A stretch of 17,458 nucleotides of DNA from assembly GCA_015501055.1 (NCBI GenBank), contig JADNYV010000717.1:1-17458 (forward strand). The letters run 5' to 3'. Under the pieces are notes generated by a model. It searched no databases and was not told the origin of the DNA. It worked only from the letters and a program-made list of their open reading frames with translations. The position numbers and the translations under genes are program-made. The stretch comes from Mucidula mucida (taxonomy: Eukaryota; Basidiomycota; Agaricomycetes; Agaricales; Physalacriaceae). Positions 9,101 through 17,458 of the stretch are shown here, piece by piece (within the stretch, counting starts at the first letter, position 1; every line of letters starts with the position of its first letter).

Positions 9101-10162
9101 TGATGAAAGAGCTCGAACAAGAACAAGCTGAAGTAGCCGAGATCGAGAAATGTGATCAAGCTTACTTGAATGAGCTCAAATTATCGATCACAGACCAAAA
9201 GTGAGCACTTCCCTTTGACAAGCAAAGCCGGAGGCTAATAATCTCGTAGCACGATCGTTGAAGCGTTGAGGGTCGAAGTGAGGGAAGAAAATGATCAATT
9301 GGCATGGCTTGAAGAACGTCTGCAAGAAATCGAACTTCAAAAGAGCCAGGCTAGGTCGGCGATTGCGGAGGCCAACAGAATACTGCACATGCAGAGCAGC
9401 AGTACTGAGGTTGAAGTGTTTAGGCTTCGAGGTACTGTCAACACTGAATCCTTGACAGAAGCCACTGACATCGTTCGGTTTCAGATGAATTGGAAGCGCT
9501 GGAAAATATCCACATGTTCCGCATCACCAAAGTTGGTGCTCAGGAATTTGAGTACGAATATGCTTCACAGTTCCGTGTACGCGTACCGTGCGTCAATTTC
9601 CGTCCCGTGTCGTCCAAAATTCAAATCGCGGCGACGGAGTCGCTACGGAGCCGACATAAAGACACCTTCCCCACGCTGAGCCGGTTCTTCTTGACATGCG
9701 CTACATCCTTCATCAGGGAAGACAGCGATCGAAGCATCCGAGAGATTGTGCACGCATTGCGCGACTACTGGTCTTCCTGCTGCCAGCTACGCTTGCAATT
9801 CAAGCATATCACCATCGGATTTCCGGTCGACTTCGTCGCAGACACTAATACTTCGTCATTTACTCTGGTTGTGTCGATTATGTTCCCAGAGAGGAAAGCA
9901 AAGGCGATAGTATCATTCCACTTTAACAACGCAACTTTTTCACGATGGCCTTGCTCTATCGAGTCGCTTCGGCATGATGTAGAGATTGCTTATGGTGATC
10001 TAGAGTATGTATCTATTCCGTTCCTTCAAAAACAATCGCTTATTGTTTACTAGTCGCGACTATCTATCCGACGTGATAACCCAGAGCCTTCGCGAGAAAT
10101 CGCCCTCAGAGAACTATGCGTGCTTAGCAGAGGCTTGTTTAGAGGCTCAAAGGGCGCAATGA
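6134..10162 (+). CDS. KNL1: Kinetochore scaffold KNL1 / Spc7 / SPC105 (1226 aa, 8 exons)
   Basis: Exons 6134-6280, 6330-8426, 8476-8799, 8850-8975, 9025-9200, 9250-9431, 9485-10004 and 10054-10162 join in frame. KNL1 is the outer-kinetochore scaffold of the KMN network; it recruits PP1 and the Bub1/Bub3 checkpoint complex. The basic, Ser-rich N-terminus is followed by GILK (54-57), a SILK-type PP1 site that the first splice junction places directly after residue 49. RRVSF (120-124) is the RVxF-type PP1 site. MELT-type motifs are MELT (99), MDLT (188), MEIT (215) and MEFT (261). Residues about 300-745 are low complexity, rich in Ser, Thr, Pro and Lys. The Spc7 domain begins at PVISIEQFFELTGIKF (749-764), a long coiled coil runs to about 1015, and the C-terminal RWD-type region ends the protein. 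ATG context is strong (A at -3, G at +4). Confidence 0.95.
7345..7445 (+). repeat. Ser/Thr/Ala low-complexity codon repeat inside KNL1
   Basis: Degenerate ACC/TCC/GCC and ATC trinucleotide units encode a run of Thr, Ser, Ala and Pro in the disordered part of KNL1 (about residues 388-423). It looks like a microsatellite-derived expansion and is a likely length polymorphism. Confidence 0.6.
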
Positions 10163-10292
10163 TGTCTTGGTTATTCTGTTTCTCCATCTCCTAGTTATAT
10201 ATGCTCTCGCGTTGTATGTGTCCTTAATTCTTGCTTTCGTAACAATCATATCATTAGGAACATGTAGTATTATCGTGTGATAGAGTGATGTT

Positions 10293-11241
10293 CTACAATA
10301 ATCGGGGCGGTAGGATGCGTTCAAAACATGCAACGACGACATAGGAAACAAGCATGAAAAGGAATTTGGGAAAGCGGAAGAAATATTCGTTGGTCATGCA
10401 GATCGTCAACCACAGAGTCCGTATCAACGCCGCGATGGTTCGCTTCCCTCTCTCCACCAAATCGCTCAACAGGCACTCCAACCACAATGTAAGGCGGTTC
10501 TTGGGAGCTTTCTGCTGCATGGAAGGAAGGACAAGCGGCTTCAAGCGAGAGGCAGCTGGTGCGGGCTTCTTATTGTCGAGACGAGACGAGACAATCCGCC
10601 AACAGACGGACGCTCGGCGTTGAGCCAATGACTGACAATGTTGGGATGGGAGCTGGAGCGCTTTGAGTTGCAGCGAGCGACCGCGAGCAGACATCCTGCG
10701 GCGGGAAACGACAGCGCCAACGGTCCACGCCCAAGCGGCAAAGGCGACGGCGGATAATGGATTCCGTCTCCGTACTGCAGAGAATGAAGATCTCGCCACG
10801 GAGAGCTCTCGAGGGGCGTCTGGCATGGCGGTCGTCGCAGCTTTCTTGTACACGATGGACGACCTCGCCTTGCGCTTTCTCTCGCCTTCAGCGTCTGACT
10901 GCTTGTAGACGATGGAGCTGCGTCGCTTGGAGCGCGGAGATGGGTACGAAATGGCGGGCGAGCTGCTCGCCGACACCGACGAGTCTGTCGAGGCCGCGCT
11001 GTCGTAACTCCAGCGTTTAGCGCGCGGATTGACGTGATGGTAAGGTATGGACTCTGTGAGCTCTCCGCTCTTCAGCGTAGGCGATAACTTGTTGCCCCAT
11101 GGGACCTGGAGAGCGCGTTAGACGCGTCTTGATAGGTACGACAACAGTTGGACTTACTGGGCGTGCTAGATCGTCAAATACCGGCGAATATTCATAGACA
11201 TCAATATGAGAGCGTTCATGAAAGAATAGCGAGTCGGACAT
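10293..11241 (-). CDS. Putative membrane protein of unknown function (298 aa, 2 exons)
   Basis: Exons 11241-11158 and 11105-10293 (intron 52 nt, GTAAGT donor, CCAG acceptor) give 298 residues. I do not recognise the family. The N-terminal half is hydrophilic, Ser/Arg-rich and probably disordered. It carries the heptapeptide RSSIVYK twice, at about 90-96 and 109-115, each preceded by basic residues. A hydrophobic segment at about 144-161 and another at about 274-289 suggest two membrane helices, with a short basic C-terminus. The middle (about 170-215) is less convincing and could hide an unrecognised intron. The gene is convergent with KNL1 (130 bp between stops) and upstream neighbour eIF4A is in the same orientation. 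Confidence 0.65.
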
Positions 11242-11398
11242 AGCAGAGAAACGATGGTGGGCGGTGGAGGATAGTGGTGGGGCAAAGGGAAAACACGCCA
11301 CAAGGACATTGGCATTTGATTTCTTTATGTACCCAAGTCGGCTACTAATTATAGACATGACCGGTCCCGCGGAATTCCTTCCAAAGTACGACGCCGGC

Positions 11399-12889
11399 TC
11401 AGATAAGATCCCTAAAGTCAAAGTCTGTCAGAGGCTACGGCGTCTTGGGCGAAGCCTTGGTACTCACGCAATGTTAAGCGGCATCTCCTCGATCTGAGTA
11501 TTGTAGAACCCTGTACGCAGGGTCAGTAGAACGCTAAGCCGCTAAAGATCAACGTACGTTCAATGTCCCTCATCGTCGGAACATCATTCATCGTAACAAA
11601 GTTGATAGCAACGCCCTTGCGTCCGAAGCGGCCGCCACGTCCAATGCGGTGGATATAGTTCTCTCGGTTCGTAGGTAGATCGTAATTGATCACCAAAGAG
11701 ACCTGCTGGACGTCTATGCCACGGGCAAGAAGGTCTGTGGTGATAAGGACGCGAGAGGAGCCAGTGCGGAATTCTTTCATGAGCGTCTTGCGTTCTTCTT
11801 GGTCCAGAGAACCATGCTAGAAAGGAAGTCAGTCAAATGATCACAGGATTACATGGTGCAACGTACCAAAGCCGATACGGTAAAGTCGCGTTCTCTCATC
11901 TGCTCGGTCAGGATGTCTACCCTGCGCTTGGTGTTGCAAAAGATGACCGCCTGCGCCACATTGACCGTCTCGTAGATATCGCAAAGCGTATCAAACTTCC
12001 ACACGTCTTTCTCCAAAGCAATATAAAACTGCTGAATACCCTCCAGGGTCAACTCTTCCTTCTTCACAAGAATACGCGCGGGATCACGCATAAACTTGTT
12101 GGTCACGTCCAAAATCTCAGCAGGCATCGTGGCAGAGAAGAGCGCGACCTGAATGTTGCTAGGAAGCAGTTGAAAGATCTCGTAAATCTGCGTCGTGAAT
12201 CCTTGGGAAAGCATCTCGTCGGCCTCATCAATGCACAGAATCTTGACAGCGTCGCTGCGGAGCGCCTTGCGATTGATCATGTCGAGCATGCGCCCAGGAG
12301 TACCGACGACAATCTGCACACCAGATCGAAGCGAGGAGATATCGCGCTGCACATTGGTCCCTCCGACGCAGGCCATGGTCGTCACATTCATGTAATCACC
12401 AAGAGCAAGAACGACGGTGTGGATCTGGAGAGCCAACTCACGTGTCGGCGCCAGGATAATGGCCTGAGTCGCCTGCAGGGACACGTCCAGTCGTTGAAGG
12501 ATAGACACAGAGAATGTGGCCGTCTTTCCGGTGCCAGACTGGGCTTGGGCGATGACATCCTTGCCAGACGTGACGGGAACGATGGCGCGCTGCTGAATAG
12601 CAGATGGGCGCTCAAACCTGTCGTTTTATGAACATGAATCCTTCCGAGGTGAAGGTCGGGCTTACCCGTAAGCATATATGCCACGAAGCAATTCGGGCTT
12701 CAAATTCATTTCATCGAAACTATGATATAGTTGAGCATGACATTCTTTCTTCTTGCCCTTGGACGTACCTGTCGACCACTTGGTCCCAGTTCGACTGGGT
12801 TTCAATTACGTGGGCATCTTGAACGGTATCTTCTCTGTGTATACAATAAGGTCGATGCAGCAAAGGAAGTAGAGCACTTACGCTTTCAT
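11399..12889 (-). CDS. TIF1: Eukaryotic translation initiation factor eIF4A, DEAD-box RNA helicase (397 aa, 7 exons)
   Basis: Exons 12889-12882, 12834-12769, 12719-12666, 12617-11867, 11816-11558, 11510-11468 and 11411-11399. eIF4A is the ATP-dependent RNA helicase that unwinds 5' leaders as part of eIF4F. Every family motif is present: Q motif around 26-52, AQSGTGKT (68-75), PTRELA (100-105), TPGR (149-152), DEAD (173-176), SAT (204-206), ARGID (324-328) and HRIGRGGR (349-356). The length matches eIF4A exactly, and the protein ends in ADLI, the family's usual ending. The first exon is only 8 nt and the last 13 nt. Both are required: without the last intron the protein would end NIA. FAL1/eIF4A3 is less likely because of the N-terminus and ending. 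Confidence 0.96.
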
Positions 12890-12986
12890 ACAATGGTGTC
12901 AAAACGAAGGGGAGTTACAAGGTAAATTGCCTTCAAGTATTGGTTTGGTGGATTGGGTTAAAAGTCTGGTTGTTAGATATTTCATT

Positions 12987-13006
12987 TACATAGGCCGCCT
13001 TATGTA
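12987..13006. promoter_or_regulatory. Imperfect palindrome upstream of eIF4A
   Basis: TACATA and TATGTA flank GGCCGCCT, forming a 20-bp near-palindrome about 98-117 bp upstream of the eIF4A ATG. It lies in the otherwise featureless 390-bp interval 12890-13279, so it may be a factor site or a weak TATA-like core (CATAAG on the minus strand). Function is not shown. Confidence 0.25.
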
Positions 13007-13279
13007 GAGTTTGAAAACGTCGGTCCCGATCGCGGAGTCACCTCTGTCAAGGTTGGTCATCGGGTGATCCGCCGTTACCGTTAAACCCGGTTTGAGCTGT
13101 TCTGAGCGACGAACGAGAACAGATAGTGCATGTATGATTGAGCATAGACAATTTAGAAATACAGGAAGGTATAGAACACGAGCGATCCGGAGTCAATGAG
13201 TGGTATAGATAGGACAGATGCTGGGGAAATCAAGTCAGGCATCGATACGATCCGAAGAAAATTGGCATACTCAACAAAA

Positions 13280-15187
13280 TTAAATAGGTGATGCGAGTCT
13301 TTTCTGAGTATGTTCCAACTGTGCGAGTAAAAGTGATAGCGTCTGCTGGTCGCTCTCGGTAGCCTCCAGCTCAGTCTCAGCAACGTCGTGCACCGTTTTC
13401 CATCGCAGCGAAGCGGCGCACGCCGCAGAAGCGCAATCCCACTTTGTCCGTTCCGAATGTAAATTTTGAGCCTGGCGTTTTGACTTGGTTTGGTCATTTG
13501 CGATCTTGTCTCGCGCAGACACGGCCTCCTTCAACTGATTCTCCAGTATCGCAATATATGCGGCCTGTTCGGTTTCTGAGCGCTCACGAGCGTCCAGACT
13601 AGTACGTAGCTCGTTCTCCATATTACCGACTTGGACCGAAAGCAGTTCAGCGTCATGCAAGCGCTCCTGCTTAATATTATGCACTTCCTCTTCCAGAGCT
13701 TGAAGCTGTATGAGTCGTTCCTTGGCCATATGTTCGGCTGATTCCAGCTGCATGCGCAGAAGTGTTACTATAGCACCATCTGCCACGGGAACATCGAAGG
13801 GACCTCGACTGGCTCTACGGTTGTGTACTGCAGGAGAAGGAGTGACGTCTGGTAGGAGAACCTGTGATATTGAACCGTAATCGCTTGGAGAGTTGAGAGC
13901 ACTCAAGCAAGGACTCTCTGGGATATCTAGTAACATTGACTGCACGGGCGAGCCGGCGCCAGACCTGAAGGGTGCAGGGACATCAGAGATCATGTTCTGA
14001 ATCTCGTCGTCACCCAGCGTTTTCGAGGCTTCATGGGCGATCTGCTCCCATGAGAGAATAGATCCTCTAGGAGCACCGCCCGAAGGAGGATGAGGTCGGG
14101 AAGTAGGAGAACATCGTCAGGAGGGAGCGGGGATAGATAGGATAATTGAGCGCGTGTAGGTAATGCGGGACGTGTGGGTGTACGGGGAGCTAGACGCTGG
14201 CGAGAGGCGTGGATGCGTGGCATAGCTGGAGTAGGGGCGCCTAACGCGGCGACTGGGGCAAGGAGCATTGCGACATCTTCTTCTTCAGAATCATTATCGC
14301 TATCAACCTCGGCGATATGAGACATGGTATCTGTGGATTTGATGCTGGCTTTGGATGCATTTCTTGAATGCCGAGCTAACGGGAGTCATTGAGAGAACGA
14401 GAGGGCGACTTGCTCTGAGGTTTTTGAGCATAAGTCTTGGCCTTTGGTGTATGAGGTAACTGTGAACTAGATGAGGACGAGGACGAGGAAGTGGCGGCGG
14501 CGGCGGAAGTGACTTTGGGTGAGTTTGGTGCGTGTAGGGGAAGATCTGGAAGGGGTGACTGTGGGAGTAGCCGTTTTCGCTCTTGTTGGCGTTGACGGAG
14601 GAGTTGAATGCTTCGCTCTGGGGAGGTCTACTTTGTAGCCTTGGCTTTGGAAGGGGTTCGTCGGTTTCGTCCGATGTGCTTTCGTCGCCTTTTTCGGCGG
14701 AGACGGCGGGCCGTTTGACAGATACAGGCGACGGAGATTTCTTTGGGGGGGCATCTTGGATGACGCATTTGGGGCGGTATTTAGGAAGAGCAGAGGATGC
14801 GCCGGGACGTGGACGGAGCGATGCCGAGCGTGTCACTGAGCTAGCTGGTGGCGGCGATGATGCCTCTGCAGGCTTGGAGACCACCACCGTGGCGGAGGCT
14901 CTCTTTCGAGTGATAGTCTTGGAATCCGGGGTTTCCGCTCGTTTCGCGCCGGGCGAAGACGAGTTGACTTCTCGCATAGCGGATCGGGATGCAGTCGCGG
15001 CCATGTTGACTGCACTAGAGCGACGAGACTCCTTGACAGCTCTTTTTGAGCCCTTGTCCCCGTCCTTGCTGTCCTTGTTCATGACATCTGCGAATGCCTT
15101 CCCGACCGAAGCGAAACCCAAAGATTGACGGATCGAAGACCGAGTCGTCTTGTGGCTGCCTTGGGCAGCGTCAGCAATGGCTGGCAT
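13280..15187 (-). CDS. Ser/Pro-rich coiled-coil protein of unknown function (about 602 aa, one apparent frameshift)
   Basis: Exons 15187-14632, 14581-14381 and 14330-13280; both introns are 50 nt. The start ATG has A at -3. The N-terminal two thirds are basic, Ser/Thr/Pro/Lys-rich and probably disordered, including a run of nine Ser in exon 2 and an acidic block (DSDNDSEEED) at the start of exon 3. A conserved-looking segment SWEQIAHEASKTLGDDEIQN is encoded at about 14055-13996. The C-terminal part (about 13790-13300) is a clear coiled coil rich in Glu, Gln, Leu and Lys. Exon 3 switches frame near 14098-14100: PLPPDDVLLLP upstream continues naturally into RPHPPSGGAPRGSIL only if one base is added to the CCC run. 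I do not recognise the family. Composition suggests a cytoskeletal or nuclear scaffold, which is a guess. Confidence 0.72.
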
Positions 15188-15364
15188 CGTAGCACAGAGT
15201 GGTCGTGGTGGCGAGGCAACAAATAGCCACTGCGCTCGACGTGGTTGATGTTAGGTCCCTTAGTCGCGTTTGCGGTGTTTGGTTGGCCTTCCAAAAGGGG
15301 CAATCAACATTGTCCGCCACTCCCATTTCTCGTGCCTTACGCGAAGATATATGAATTCCATAGA

Positions 15365-17130
15365 CTACCACATAAATCGACCTACGCCTTCCCTAGGGAG
15401 ATACAAAAATGTCGCCATGGTAGCTCCGTTTATTATTACGTACCACACACCCTCCAGAATCGTTCCCCAGCTCGGCGTATCCGTCACTTGTGCTCTCAGC
15501 AAAATGTACGGTATCAGGAAGTAACGAGGTTCCAAGAGTGGCGTTGGCATTAATGTGACCAAAGTAAATATAGGGAGGATTACACTTTGGAGCAGCGTCT
15601 GGTCTTTCCCTTCACTCCGGAGTCAGACTTTGAGCGATGAACAGAGGAGATGAGACATACCAACACGCAGAAACCACGCCCATGCACACGCCATGTATGC
15701 AGGAATGAGCATGTACGGAACCACAGGATGAACGAGGAAAACCCGGCGCCACACGTAGAAAACGTAATGGCGATTGTCGGACAGCAGGAAAGGATGTTGA
15801 ATCCTAAACAAGTCGCTTAGCGCACCGAAAACAGGAAATGAAACCAGTTGGCACGGACGTGAAGTTGAATACAGTGACCGCCATGACGCTTGCAGTAAAC
15901 AGTGTTACGAGCCATCGACTACAGATGAAGAACATTGGTATGATATCGATTTCTACGAGGTGCACTCACCTCTTGCTTCCAAACATGCGGTTCTTGACTT
16001 CATTCAGAAGAGAGAGTGGTCCAGGGTTTCCAGATACAAGAACTGGCCATCCCATAGCAGTGGCAAAGCCCACAAAGTAGTAAATTTGGGGTATGTGCAC
16101 GGATGGTAGGTGATTTGATTTATCCCCTGTAGCTCAACTCAGTCGCAGCTAGACAGGAAAGGAAAATAACCCACCCAAAACGATCCCGCCGTTCCACATC
16201 ACAAAAGAGGCACATACAGTAAGAAGCAGCGTGTATGGCACGAACGATCGCAAGACCCCAGCGAAGACTTGAGGTACGCTGCGCAACGTTAACAGCAGGT
16301 CACCTGCACATTGTAAGGTCGGGTGAGATGTTGCAAACACCTTGACTGACCGAAATGAGCCTCCAGAGCCGAAGGATCGTGCAACTTGGCTCCACCTTCA
16401 GGCCGTCGAAATCGCATTTCCGCCAAGACACTATAGGCAAATGAGTACATGACCCAAATTATGTTCGTTTGCCGGAATGTGCAGCTTATGAAGCCCAACT
16501 GCGACATGTTCAACCCTAGTTCAGGGAGATGTGGAGAGCGCGTACCAATGCTGCCAGCCAATGTTGCTCATTCGAAGCCGCCACAAAGTCAAGATAACAC
16601 AGAGTACGCTCGGAACCTCCGTGTAATAGAGAAACCCGAAGAACCACGCGATCGGGAACATGGAGAGAACTACGCTTTCGACTGTGGGGGATAGGAACGA
16701 TTGGGGGGACGGACACGTTGATAGATGCAGAGCAATCTAGTGAGGGCTATGGGGAGCGCCAGAAGTGTCATTGTCACGGTAAGCCGTAGCATTGGCACGT
16801 TGCATTTGAAGAGAAACACGGATTTCAGAGCTAAGCTCATCAAGTATCTGATCAATACGTGTCATTTCGTACACGCATGAAGCAGGAGAGGAGCATACAA
16901 TCCAGGAGGAGTGGTAATTTTAGGATCCCAGGTCTGAAAGTCTCCTTGACAGTAAGCTTGAGCCTGTGGTATATGGAATGGTTCATCCTACAAAGGCCAG
17001 GCAGTTATAGTACATCCTCCTTTTGGCAAATGACCAACATACACACCATATACGGTTCGTCGACGATTTGATTGAGTTCCTTCAAGACCGAAATGCATAG
17101 GCCACAGTAGACCAGATATGAGACCGACAT
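15365..17130 (-). CDS. ALG10: ALG10/DIE2 dolichyl-P-glucose alpha-1,2-glucosyltransferase (about 450 aa, 9 exons, two apparent frameshifts)
   Basis: Exons 17130-17047, 16987-16899, 16847-16546, 16498-16351, 16303-16175, 16126-15970, 15918-15859, 15803-15661 and 15603-15365. ALG10 adds the last (third) glucose to the lipid-linked oligosaccharide in the ER lumen before N-glycosylation. Diagnostic blocks are [13 protein letters not shown] and [12 protein letters not shown] in exon 2, FLYYTE and [38 protein letters not shown], and the C-terminal RFMW. Many hydrophobic segments fit a polytopic ER protein. Exon 3 needs one extra base at each of two homopolymers (16703-16708 and 16585-16587) to stay in frame. 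With both, length and spacing agree with the family. As written the gene is broken. Confidence 0.93.
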
Positions 17131-17244
17131 GGCGGCGACGTGAACCGAGGTCAAGTTATTACGCTTACGTAAACAGCTACTCTCATCAAGAGCGCGCATC
17201 GCTTCAAATACTGGTATTACAATTTAAGTGCTCTTATAAGTAAT

Positions 17245-17458
17245 TTACAACGACAGGTCCAATCCTTCCAAAGCTGGGATAGGGCGTTCTGCTTGAGGAG
17301 TGATTCGCGCCCCGTGGCGCCGTTCCTTAGACTCGCCGTAATCAACAATAGCAGACTGCGAGGCCAAGTAAGTGTTCGATGACAAGCCTAAGACTGAACT
17401 TGAAAACTTACGTGGGCAGTAACACGGTTATCCCACAGTACAACGCTGTTTGGAGTCC
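17245..17458 (-). CDS. TauD/TfdA-family Fe(II)/2-oxoglutarate dioxygenase, 3' end only
   Basis: The window edge cuts the gene. Visible are the end of one exon (17458-17412) and the last exon (17355-17245), joined across a 56-nt intron with GTAAGT donor and CGCAG acceptor. The joined frame reads VVLWDNRVTAHSA followed by RRHGARITPQAERP. This is the C-terminal signature of fungal TauD/TfdA dioxygenases: the His of TAH is the second iron-binding His, and the Arg of RHGAR is in position to bind 2-oxoglutarate. These enzymes release sulfite from taurine or other sulfonates, or hydroxylate related small acids; the substrate cannot be told from this part. The stop is 114 bp upstream of the ALG10 start, same strand. 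Confidence 0.88.

Noticed and set aside
11837..12631. 264-residue open frame on the plus strand
   Set aside because: It lies exactly opposite the eIF4A core exon, which has every helicase motif; this is a shadow frame.
14045..14112. 68-nt intron (GTTCTC to GGGAG) to explain the coiled-coil frame switch
   Set aside because: Donor and acceptor are both weak, the length is outside the local range, and it would cut out the natural-looking PRGSILSWE stretch.
16743..16783. 41-nt intron in ALG10 exon 3 (GTGACA to ACTAG) instead of a frameshift
   Set aside because: It is shorter than every other intron here, has a poor donor, and removes a hydrophobic segment expected in ALG10. The second frame break would also remain unexplained. 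Kept as an alternative, not preferred.
1..17458. CRISPR array, bacterial defence cluster, prophage or intact transposon
   Set aside because: The genes are clearly eukaryotic with spliceosomal introns. No regularly spaced repeats, transposase, reverse transcriptase or integrase was found.

Overview
The window looks like nuclear DNA of a filamentous basidiomycete, probably an agaricomycete. Genes are dense. The 37 introns I placed are all very short (46-59 nt), and both tRNA genes carry introns. The best family matches are fungal: an ATP11 assembly factor, a KNL1/Spc7 kinetochore scaffold, eIF4A and ALG10. All gene models below were built by hand from splice sites, reading frame and family motifs.

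Layout. 190-656 (+) encodes a small four-exon protein with a mitochondrial presequence, preceded by a TATA box. 954-1033 (-) is tRNA-Arg(ACG) and 2006-2096 (-) is tRNA-Lys(CTT). The interval between them is gene-poor and full of decayed direct and inverted repeats. 2197-3284 (+) is the F1-ATPase assembly chaperone ATP11. It converges, 68 bp apart, on a kinesin-6-like motor gene at 3353-5925 (-). That motor gene is head-to-head with a KNL1/Spc7/SPC105 kinetochore gene at 6134-10162 (+), across a 208 bp shared promoter with two identical ACGCGA (MBF-type) cores and a CACGTG box. From 10293 to the right edge every gene is on the minus strand: a small putative membrane protein (10293-11241), eIF4A (11399-12889), a Ser/Pro-rich coiled-coil protein (13280-15187), the ER glucosyltransferase ALG10 (15365-17130), and the 3' end of a TauD/TfdA-type dioxygenase cut by the window edge (17245-17458).

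How the genes work together. Most are unrelated housekeeping genes. The exception is the divergent pair of mitotic genes (kinetochore scaffold and mitotic-type kinesin), whose shared promoter suggests co-regulation in the cell cycle.

Sequence integrity. Three sites each lack one base relative to the expected reading frame, two in ALG10 and one in the coiled-coil gene. All lie in or beside homopolymer runs. Elsewhere long multi-exon models stay in frame. Assembly or sequencing errors are the simplest explanation; real lesions are the alternative.

Non-genic stretches. 657-944 shows nothing beyond the start of the repeat island at about 796. 1034-2005 is the repeat island. 12890-13279 is the eIF4A promoter side, with one imperfect palindrome. 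15188-15364 and 11242-11398 are short promoter/3' intervals where I see nothing specific. I found no CRISPR array, bacterial-type operon, autonomous transposon or clearly new multi-gene system.
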